Shown here one piece after another: positions 9,610 through 16,532 of a stretch of DNA of 64,000 bases. Under the pieces are notes generated by a model. It did no database searches and had not been told where the DNA came from. It was given only the letters and a program-made list of their open reading frames with translations. Origin of the DNA: Streptomyces sp. NBC_00525. Its GTDB lineage: Bacteria; Actinomycetota; Actinomycetes; Streptomycetales; Streptomycetaceae. The position numbers and the translations under genes were made by a program. The stretch's first letter is position 1; the number at the start of each line of letters is the position of its first letter. Where the stretch lies: NCBI RefSeq assembly GCF_036346595.1, contig NZ_CP107834.1, positions 620,001 through 684,000 on the forward strand, written 5' to 3'.

Positions 9610-10056
9610 TCAGGGCGGGTCCGTCTCCGTCACCACGACGCTCAGCTCGCAGCCGGAGCCGCCCTCCTCCAGACAGAGCGCCAGGGCTATCCACCGCTCC
9701 CCGACCTGCCACAGGCGCAGGAACTCGCAGCCCGCGACGACGTCCGCCCAGGGCTCGGGTATCTCCTCACCGGACACCATCCGCTCCCGGGCGCCGAACA
9801 GGCTCACCAGCATCGGTTCGCCCCAGCGGCTTCCGAGCAGCGTCACCAGCGCCTCGTGGTCCGCGACGCACTGGGCGCGGTGCTTCAGCCGGTCCGCCTC
9901 GTCGTCGTCCCGGCCCTCGTCCCAGGCGTCCTCCGGGTGGAGGTGGGCCACGTGGTAGCCCGGACCGCTGACCCCTGAACCCGCCCGGACCCGCTCCACG
10001 GGGAACGCACGGGCGCGCATCCCGTCGATGAGCCGGAGGTGATGTGCGGTGGTCAT
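9610..10056 (-). CDS. Hypothetical protein, no recognised domain
   Basis: A 148-residue protein starting MTTAHHLRLIDG. It is rich in acidic residues, with an HPEDAWDEGRDDDEADRLKHR segment that is probably charged helix, and a hydrophobic C-terminal half. No signal peptide or membrane helix is visible. An upstream in-frame start would add 16 residues; I prefer the ATG at 10056. It converges on mug with 17 bases between stops. I do not recognise the family. Confidence 0.75.
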   Translation of the reverse strand: MTTAHHLRLIDGMRARAFPVERVRAGSGVSGPGYHVAHLHPEDAWDEGRDDDEADRLKHRAQCVADHEALVTLLGSRWGEPMLVSLFGARERMVSGEEIPEPWADVVAGCEFLRLWQVGERWIALALCLEEGGSGCELSVVVTETDPP

Positions 10057-10142
10057 GCCGTCAGTAAACCGTCCCGCACTGACAATCGACGCCCCGCTCC
10101 GCACTTTGAGACGATTTCAGCCATCTCGTTCCCGGCCTGCGA

Positions 10143-10188
10143 CCGCCAGTTGACCCGTCGCCCGTCGCCGTCCGGCGCCAACTGGCGG
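10143..10188. repeat. Inverted repeat, 10-bp perfect arms, between divergent genes
   Basis: CCGCCAGTTG at 10143-10152 is matched exactly by CAACTGGCGG at 10179-10188, separated by 26 bases. It lies in the 292-base region between the unknown gene and the divergent ROK regulator. It could be a pair of regulator half-sites or an RNA hairpin. Confidence 0.6.
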
Positions 10189-10348
10189 ACCCGCTCGGGC
10201 AGATGCCGCCGGCCGGTGGTTCCGGGGCCGCGAGCGCCGGTAACGACCGGTCGAGACCTTTGGATACAGGTTCGCATCCTGCGGTCGCCCTCCCCCTGAG
10301 CAGCGAGTACCATCCGCCTGACATGCGCACTAGCTGGGAGGACACACC

Positions 10349-11506
10349 GTGGGCCGGCTGACCGGTGGGGACCCGTCGCTGCTGCGACGGATCAATTCCG
10401 CGGTGGTACTGCATGCCCTCCGGGGCGCGTCCTCCTCGACTCTCACGGACCTGGCACGGCTCACGGGCCTGTCCCGGCCGACGGTCGAGGGTGTCATGGA
10501 AGGGCTTTTCGAGGCGGGTCTGGTCGTCGAGTCCGCCCCGGACGGGGCCGAAACCCGCCGCCAGGGCCGTCCGGCCCGCCGTTTCCGGTTCCGGGCCGAG
10601 GCCGGGTACCTGCTGGGCATCGAGATCGGCCCGCACCGCGTGTCCGCGCTGCTGTCGGGCCTGGACGGCCGCATCATCGGCGCCGGCTCCCGCGAGGTGT
10701 CGGAGACCGCGGACGCCGACGACCGCCTGGAGCGGGTCCGGGCCGTGGTCGCCGACGTGCTGCGCCGTACGGGCGTGGTGCGCAGCAGCCTGCGGGCCGT
10801 GGGCGTGGGCAGTCCGGGGATCGTGGAGGCCGACGGGACCGTACGGCTGGGCACCGCGCTGCCGGGCTGGACGGGCCTGCCGCTCGGCGAGCGCCTGGGG
10901 CGCTCCTTCCGCTGCCCGGTCCTCGTGGAGAACGACGCCAACGCCGCTGCGGTCGCCGAGCACTGGAAGGGCGCGGCGATCGAGTCCGACGACATCGTGT
11001 TCGTGCTGGCCGGGCTGAGTCCGGGGGCGGGCTCGCTGATCGGCGGCCGGCTGCACCGGGGGTTCGGCGGCGCGGCCGGGGAGATCGGCGCGCTGCACCT
11101 GCTGGGCCGCGATGTGACGCCGGAGCATCTGCTCTCCACGACGGACACCCCGCTGGACCCGCTGGACGAGCACGCGGTCGCCGCCGTCTTCGCGAAGGCC
11201 CGGCACGGCGACGAGCTGGCGCAGGCGGCGGTGGAGCGGTTCATCCAGCGCCTGGTGCACGATGTGGCGGCACTGGTCCTCGCGCTCGACCCGGAGCTGG
11301 TGGTGGTCGGGGGCTGGGCGGCCGGTCTGGACGGCGTACTGGACCCCCTGCGCGGCGAACTGGCCCGGTACTGCCTGCGGCCCCCCAGGGTGGCCCTGTC
11401 GCTCCTCGGAGAGGCCGCCGTGGCGACCGGCGCGCTGCGGCTCGCACTGGACCACGTGGAGGAGGAGCTGTTCGCCATCGAGGGAACGGTGACGGCCCGC
11501 CGCTGA
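10349..11506 (+). CDS. ROK-family transcriptional regulator
   Basis: A 385-residue NagC/XylR-type ROK protein. It has an N-terminal MarR-like winged helix (about residues 10-70, containing LTDLARLTGLSRPTVEGVMEGL) and an actin-fold sugar-kinase-like domain. ENDANAAAVAEHW keeps the phosphoryl-transfer Asp. The zinc-binding CxCGxxGC motif expected after GEIGALHL is absent, so this is a sensor, not a kinase. Such proteins usually respond to a sugar or phosphosugar. GGAGGAC at 10337-10343 supports the GTG start. No sugar operon is adjacent. Confidence 0.92.
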   Translation: MGRLTGGDPSLLRRINSAVVLHALRGASSSTLTDLARLTGLSRPTVEGVMEGLFEAGLVVESAPDGAETRRQGRPARRFRFRAEAGYLLGIEIGPHRVSALLSGLDGRIIGAGSREVSETADADDRLERVRAVVADVLRRTGVVRSSLRAVGVGSPGIVEADGTVRLGTALPGWTGLPLGERLGRSFRCPVLVENDANAAAVAEHWKGAAIESDDIVFVLAGLSPGAGSLIGGRLHRGFGGAAGEIGALHLLGRDVTPEHLLSTTDTPLDPLDEHAVAAVFAKARHGDELAQAAVERFIQRLVHDVAALVLALDPELVVVGGWAAGLDGVLDPLRGELARYCLRPPRVALSLLGEAAVATGALRLALDHVEEELFAIEGTVTARR

Positions 11507-11531
11507 ACGCGACGGGCCGTGGGGTGCGGTT

Positions 11532-11565
11532 CGGGGCCGTACGGGCGGTGCCCGCCGCGGCCCCG
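11532..11565. terminator. Bidirectional hairpin terminator
   Basis: CGGGGCCG (11532-11539) pairs with CGGCCCCG (11558-11565), with an inner CGGGC/GCCCG stem. It lies between the convergent ROK and GntR genes, so it can serve both strands. There is no U-tract, which is common for Streptomyces. Confidence 0.6.
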
Positions 11566-11567
11566 GT

Positions 11568-12335
11568 TCAGGAGGCCTGGCGCTCCTCGGCGGGGTGGCT
11601 GATCTCCAGGTCGCCCGAGTCCCCGAAGGTGAGCCGGCAGGTGTCGGCCCGGTACGTGGCGACGGAGACGGCCGCGGTGCCGCCGGCGGCGAGGTAGCGC
11701 GTGGTCACCACGAGGACGGGGGCGCCGGGGAGGCGGTCCAGCTCCCTGGCGTCGTCGGCGCGGGCGGAGCCCAGCTCGACGGACCGGTCCTGGCCCTCGA
11801 GGGCGAGCCGGTGCAGTTCGCGGACGACATTGCGGGCGCGGGCGGCGCCGGAGGGCGCGTCTATGCCGGACAGCTCGGGCACCGACGAGGCCGGTACGTA
11901 GAGCAGTTCGGCGGCGACCACCTGGCCGTGGCCGGTGCGGATGCGGCGCACGACGTGCAGCGGCTCCTCGCCGCCCACGTTGAGCGTCGCGGCGACGGCG
12001 GCGGGTGCGGGAGCGCTCTCACAGTCGACCGGCTGCCATGCCTCGCCGGTGCCGCCCTCGCTCCAGTCGTGGCGGGCGGTGGAGACGGCCACGCCGACGC
12101 GCGGCGGGGCGACGGTGGTCCCGACGCCCCGGCGGCGCTGGAGCCGGCCTTCGAGTTCGAGCTGCTCCAGGGCCTGGCGGAGCGTCGCCCGCGCGACACC
12201 GAACCGGGCGGCGAGCTCACGCTCGTTGGGAAGGATCTCCCCCACCGAGAAGTCCGAGTCGAGTGCCTCACCGAGCACGGTCTTCAGGTGCCAGTACTTC
12301 GGCTCCTGCACCGTTTCCAGCTGCGTGGTCCCCAC
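11568..12335 (-). CDS. GntR-family transcriptional regulator (HutC/UTRA type)
   Basis: A 255-residue regulator. The N-terminal winged helix includes LPNERELAARFGVARATLRQ (about residues 35-55). A C-terminal UTRA ligand-binding domain covers about 100-245 (VRRIRTGHGQVVAAELLYVP). UTRA proteins usually sense sugars, amino sugars or organic acids. No target operon is adjacent on its strand. An inverted repeat about 60 bases upstream is a likely autoregulatory operator. Confidence 0.92.
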   Translation of the reverse strand: MGTTQLETVQEPKYWHLKTVLGEALDSDFSVGEILPNERELAARFGVARATLRQALEQLELEGRLQRRRGVGTTVAPPRVGVAVSTARHDWSEGGTGEAWQPVDCESAPAPAAVAATLNVGGEEPLHVVRRIRTGHGQVVAAELLYVPASSVPELSGIDAPSGAARARNVVRELHRLALEGQDRSVELGSARADDARELDRLPGAPVLVVTTRYLAAGGTAAVSVATYRADTCRLTFGDSGDLEISHPAEERQAS

Positions 12336-12392
12336 CCTGTCCTCCGCAATCGCCCGGCGGCTATTCCGCGACGTTATTTATTAAAGGTTCCT

Positions 12393-12416
12393 GTCTTAAC
12401 GTTGAGACCTTAAGAC
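12393..12416. promoter_or_regulatory. Putative GntR operator
   Basis: GTCTTAA (12393-12399) and TTAAGAC (12410-12416) are perfect inverted arms with a 10-base spacer. They lie 58 bases upstream of the GntR start, beside an AT-rich stretch that may contain the promoter. The position fits an autoregulatory site. Confidence 0.45.
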
Positions 12417-12525
12417 GGCGCTTCCCCTTGGTCAAGACCAATCCTGCGCTCCGAAAGCTGTGAATCGGTGCTCCGCCGCACAGCGTTCACAGGACGTTCG
12501 TGGTCAGGGCGGCCGCGCGCAGCAC

Positions 12526-12555
12526 AAAACCCCACGTCGGAGGGGTGACGTGGGG
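12526..12555 (-). terminator. Rho-independent terminator of the EamA gene
   Basis: On the minus strand, CCCCACGTC (12555-12547) pairs with GACGTGGGG (12538-12530) across an eight-base loop and is followed by TTTT (12529-12526). This is one of the few hairpins here with a true U-tract. It lies about 107 bases after the EamA stop codon. Confidence 0.75.
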
Positions 12556-12661
12556 CTGTGGAACGTTTCCGCCCGGACTCGCCCGAATCAGCCATACCGG
12601 CCGAAAGAAGCCTGGGTGCCGACCGGATGAGCCGACTTTCGCGAACGTCCTGAACCGATCG

Positions 12662-13633
12662 CTACGGAGCGGTGGTTGCGGCGGGCGCACGGTCCGGCCG
12701 CCGCCCGTCGGCGACGTCCCCCGCCCCGGCCGCCGGGGGCACCGCGTCGCGCCGTCCGAGCACGCCCGACCCGATCGCCACGCCGAGGCCGACGAGGCAG
12801 GAGCCGGCGGCCTGTCCGAGCCCGTACGAGCCGGTGCCGACCAGCGGGGCGGTGAGCGCGGCGGAGACCGGGATGAGCCCGGAGAACAGGGTGGCCCGCT
12901 CGGCGCCGATGCGCTGGACGCCCATGTACCAGCAGACGAAGCCGATGACGGTCACGACGGCCGCCTGCCACAGCAGCGCGAGCGTCTCCGCGCCGGTGGG
13001 CACCCGCAGGAAACCGGAGCCGTCCAGCACCAGCCCGAGCACCGCCGACTCGGCCGCCGCGATCACGCACACCGTGGCGGACAGCAGCTTGGGGCCCAGC
13101 GGGCGCAGCACCGGTACGGCGAGGACGGCGAAGCCCACCTCGCCCGCCAGGGCGCCGACCGAGCACAGGATTCCGGCCAGGTCGGTGCGGCCCCAACCCT
13201 GGACCGTGAAGGCGCCCGCGGCGACCAGGGCGGCGGCGTACAGCACGGGACGGGCGGGCCGGCGTCCGTCGAGCAGGGGGACGAGGACCGCGACGACGAT
13301 CGGCGCGCAGCCCACGAAGACGCCCGGAACGGCGGGCTCCGCGGAGCGTTCGGCGGTCAGGACCGCGAGGTTGAAGCCGACCATGCCGATGGCGGCGAGC
13401 AGCGCCAGCCGCCCCCACTGGCGCCCGGTGAGCAGGCGCAGGGTGGCGAGGGGGCGCGGTTCGCCGGCCCGGCCGACCAGGGGCAGCAGGAGCAGCGCCG
13501 CCAGGCCGTAGCGCAGTGCCTGGCCGCCCGCGTAGGGGTAGTCGCCGAGGACGCTGTTGGCGGTGAAGGAGGCGCCGACGAGGACGCAGGCGAAGGCGGC
13601 CGGGAGGGCGCCGCGCAGGGAGGTCGCGTTCAT
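12662..13633 (-). CDS. EamA/DMT-family transporter
   Basis: A 323-residue membrane protein with about ten hydrophobic segments in two EamA repeats, the fold of drug/metabolite exporters. It starts MNATSLRGALPAAFACVLVG, and its C-terminal tail is polar. It is divergent from a MocR regulator 47 bases away. This arrangement usually means the regulator controls the exporter, often for an amino acid or related metabolite. The substrate is unknown. Confidence 0.9.
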   Translation of the reverse strand: MNATSLRGALPAAFACVLVGASFTANSVLGDYPYAGGQALRYGLAALLLLPLVGRAGEPRPLATLRLLTGRQWGRLALLAAIGMVGFNLAVLTAERSAEPAVPGVFVGCAPIVVAVLVPLLDGRRPARPVLYAAALVAAGAFTVQGWGRTDLAGILCSVGALAGEVGFAVLAVPVLRPLGPKLLSATVCVIAAAESAVLGLVLDGSGFLRVPTGAETLALLWQAAVVTVIGFVCWYMGVQRIGAERATLFSGLIPVSAALTAPLVGTGSYGLGQAAGSCLVGLGVAIGSGVLGRRDAVPPAAGAGDVADGRRPDRAPAATTAP

Positions 13634-13680
13634 GACTCCGACGTTAGGGAGCGCGGTGGTTCGGTTTAAGGTCCACTTCC

Positions 13681-15111
13681 ATGACAGCTTCGGGGACCAA
13701 TCCGCCGTCCGTGTCCGCCGCTTGGGAGTTGCTGCTGCCGGTGGCGTCGGCTCCGGCGCGCGGCCGGGGCCGGGCGCTGCGGTCGGCGCTGCGCGAGGCG
13801 GTGCGCTCGGGCCGGCTGGCGCCGGGGACGCGGCTGCCGTCCAGCCGTGAGCTGGCCGCCGACCTGGGCGTCTCGCGCGGTCTGGTGACGGAGGCGTACG
13901 AGCAGCTGACGGCCGAGAGCTATCTGCGCAGCGGGCGGGGTGCGGGAACGTGGGTGAGCGGGTCGGCGCGGGCGGCGGCGGGCGGTGCGCGGGACCTGGC
14001 GCCGCGCGCCCGCACCGTGCGCGTCGACTTCCGGCCGGGTACGCCCGACCTCTCGCTGTTCCCGCGCAGCGCCTGGGCCGCAGCCCACCGTTCGGCGCTG
14101 GCCCGGCTGCCGCACGGCGCCCTCGGCTACCCGGACCCGCGCGGGCTGCCGGAGCTGCGGGAGGCGCTGGCCGCGCTGCTGACGCGGCGGCGCGGGGTGG
14201 TGGCCGACCCCGAACGGCTGCTGGTGTGTTCGGGGGTGGCGCAGGCGACGACGCTGCTCGGGTTCGTGCTGCACGGGCGCGGGGTGCGCACGGTGGGCGT
14301 CGAGGACCCCGGCAGTCCGGAGCACACGGCGCTCTTCGCCTCGGCGGGCGTGGCGACGGCCCCGGTCCCGCTCGACGACGAGGGGCTGGCGACGGGGCCG
14401 CTGGCGCGCTCCGGGGTGCGGGCCGTGGTGACGACCCCGGCGCATCAGTTCCCGACCGGGGTGGCCTACTCCGCGGCGCGGCGCAGCCGGCTCCTGGAGT
14501 GGGCGCGGGAGACGGACGGGCTGGTGGTCGAGGACGACTACGACGGCGACTTCCGCTACGACCGCGCACCGGTGGGCGCCCTGCAGGGCCTCGATCCGGA
14601 GCACGTCGCCTACACCGGTTCGGTGAGCAAGTCCCTGGCGCCCGGTCTGCGGCTCGGCTGGCTGATCGCGCCGGCGTCGATGACCGCCGAACTGGTGGAC
14701 CGCAAGCGGACGATGGACCTGGGCAATCCGGCCCTCGACCAGGCGGTGCTCGCCGACTTCGTGACCGGCGGGGGCTACGACCGCCAGCTGAGGCGCTGTC
14801 AGCGCGCGTACCGCGAGCGCCGGGACGTGCTGACGCGGGCGCTGGCCGCGCACTTCCCGGGCTCGGAGGTGAGCGGGGTCGCGGCGGGCCTGCACGCCAT
14901 CGCGCGGCTGCCGGAACGCTGGGGTCCCGAGGAGGAGTTCGCGGAGCGCGCGGCCGGGGCCGGGATCGCGGTGCGGCTGCTGCGCACGTACGGAACGGAC
15001 GGGTCCGGGGACGGCTGCGTGCGGCTGGTCCTCGGTTACGCGCACCTGGCGCCGGCGGACATCGTCCGTGGTGTGCGGGCGCTCGCCGAATGCGGCCCGA
15101 ACCACCTGTGA
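13681..15111 (+). CDS. MocR/PdxR-like GntR-aminotransferase fusion regulator
   Basis: A 476-residue fusion. It has an N-terminal GntR winged helix (about residues 20-90, LPSSRELAADLGVSRGLVTEAYEQL) and a fold-type I aminotransferase domain. The PLP lysine lies in TGSVSKSLAPGLRLGW, and DDYDGDFRYDR is the family's cofactor-binding segment. MocR proteins use bound PLP as a sensor rather than a catalyst. The 47-base gap to the divergent EamA gene probably holds both promoters and the operator. A PdxR role is possible, but no pdxST genes are nearby. Confidence 0.93.
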   Translation: MTASGTNPPSVSAAWELLLPVASAPARGRGRALRSALREAVRSGRLAPGTRLPSSRELAADLGVSRGLVTEAYEQLTAESYLRSGRGAGTWVSGSARAAAGGARDLAPRARTVRVDFRPGTPDLSLFPRSAWAAAHRSALARLPHGALGYPDPRGLPELREALAALLTRRRGVVADPERLLVCSGVAQATTLLGFVLHGRGVRTVGVEDPGSPEHTALFASAGVATAPVPLDDEGLATGPLARSGVRAVVTTPAHQFPTGVAYSAARRSRLLEWARETDGLVVEDDYDGDFRYDRAPVGALQGLDPEHVAYTGSVSKSLAPGLRLGWLIAPASMTAELVDRKRTMDLGNPALDQAVLADFVTGGGYDRQLRRCQRAYRERRDVLTRALAAHFPGSEVSGVAAGLHAIARLPERWGPEEEFAERAAGAGIAVRLLRTYGTDGSGDGCVRLVLGYAHLAPADIVRGVRALAECGPNHL

Positions 15112-15158
15112 CCTGCGGCGGGGGCCGATTGTCAGTGGCGGGACCTACGGTTTTTCCC

Positions 15159-16532
15159 ATGACCCGAACCGTGCAGGCCCTGGCCTATTCACGTCCCTCC
15201 GCCCTGGCGTCCTCCCAGGCCGGACAGTTGCTCGGCCTGGAGACGGCCGGCGGCTCCACCCCGCGTGGCCTGGAGCCCCATCCCCGGTTCTTCGAGGGCT
15301 TCCTGGCCTCGCCGCAGATAGCGGCGCGGGGGCTGCTCGCCGTGGCGGACGTCGCCGCCGCCCGCTACTACCAGCGGACGCTGCTGTCCTCGCTGGACCC
15401 GGTGGTGACGGGCAACGGGGACCGGTTGCGCTTCGAGTCGTTCTCCGGGTGCTGCGGGGTGTACGCGCGGCTGGACGTGCTGAGCGAGGGTCTGGAGGGC
15501 GCCCGGACGGACCACGGCACCACCAATGTGGATGTGAACAATCCGCTGCGGGAGGCGCTGTCCCGGATGGGTGGCGACGAGCCGCTGCATCTGCGGGTGG
15601 GTCCGCAGGAGATGGCGGTCACCACGACGGCCGGATCGGTGGTGGAGAAGAAGGTGCCGCTGCCGGACCGCTGGCTGCGGGGATTCGCCGAGGCGCAGGT
15701 GGTCTCCGCCACCTTCGATCTGCGGGCCGAGCTCTCGGCGGCCGAGGCCGTCCGGTTCCTGAGATCGCTGCCCCGGTCCTCGGGGAACGCCTCGCGGGGT
15801 GCGCAGTGGGTGGTGCCGGCCGGGCGGACGCTGCGGCCGACGACCCGTCCGGTGTCCGGCGCGGTGTGTCTGCCGGGTCCGCAGCGGCTGGCCACCTTGC
15901 AGCGGGTCCTGCGGTACGCGTCGGCGTTGCGGGTGTACGGGCCGGTTGCGGACGGCGCGGCGTCGGCGAGCGCGTGGGAGGTGGTGCTGCCGGGCATGCG
16001 GCTCACGCTGACGTTGTCGCCGGACGCCTCGCGGGGGTTCTCCGGTGAGGGAGGGGTGCTGGAGGCGCTCGCCACGGACGACGCGGCGGCCGACGCCGAG
16101 CTGATCTCGGTGCTGCTGGCGTGGGAGCCGCGTATCGAGCCGGATGTGCTGGCCGAGCAGTCGGGCCTCCCGGCCGAGCGGGTGCGGGCCGCGCTGGTCC
16201 GGCTGGGTACGGCGGGCCGGGTGGGGTACGACCTGGCGGACGCCGCGTACTTCCACCGTGAGCTGCCGTACGACGCGGACCGGGCCGAGCGGCACAATCC
16301 GCGGCTGGTGGCGGCGCGCCGGCTGGCCCATGAGGGCGCGGTGGAGCTGGACGGCGAGGTGGCGGCGGTGCGCTCGGGCGACCGGCGCTACCAGGTCCGC
16401 GAACGGGCGGGGGCGCTGAGCTGCACCTGCCAGTGGTGGGCGGACTACCGGGGCCGCCGGGGGCCGTGCAAGCACGCCCTGGCCGTCCGGATGGTCCGGC
16501 GTGGCGCGACGGTCGCCGGGGGTGTCCGATGA
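15159..16532 (+). CDS. SWIM zinc-finger protein
   Basis: A 457-residue protein ending in a SWIM zinc finger, CxCx12CxH, with ligands Cys422, Cys424, Cys437 and His439. A helical stretch around residues 315-365 (EPDVLAEQSGLPAERVRAALVRLG) resembles a winged helix. The first 300 residues match no domain I recognise. SWIM fingers bind DNA or protein. The stop overlaps the start of the next gene (ATGA), showing coupled translation. SWIM proteins also occur beside MoxR-ATPase/VWA genes in other bacteria, but no MoxR or VWA gene is present here. Confidence 0.88.
   Translation: MTRTVQALAYSRPSALASSQAGQLLGLETAGGSTPRGLEPHPRFFEGFLASPQIAARGLLAVADVAAARYYQRTLLSSLDPVVTGNGDRLRFESFSGCCGVYARLDVLSEGLEGARTDHGTTNVDVNNPLREALSRMGGDEPLHLRVGPQEMAVTTTAGSVVEKKVPLPDRWLRGFAEAQVVSATFDLRAELSAAEAVRFLRSLPRSSGNASRGAQWVVPAGRTLRPTTRPVSGAVCLPGPQRLATLQRVLRYASALRVYGPVADGAASASAWEVVLPGMRLTLTLSPDASRGFSGEGGVLEALATDDAAADAELISVLLAWEPRIEPDVLAEQSGLPAERVRAALVRLGTAGRVGYDLADAAYFHRELPYDADRAERHNPRLVAARRLAHEGAVELDGEVAAVRSGDRRYQVRERAGALSCTCQWWADYRGRRGPCKHALAVRMVRRGATVAGGVR

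Larger units (their letters stand above)
12336..12661. other. Intergenic region between GntR and EamA genes
   Basis: This gap of about 326 bases holds no credible gene. Its GntR-proximal part has an AT-rich patch (12375-12385) and an inverted repeat suited to an operator. Its middle holds the terminator of the EamA gene. I see nothing else in the remaining 100 bases next to the EamA stop. Confidence 0.6.
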
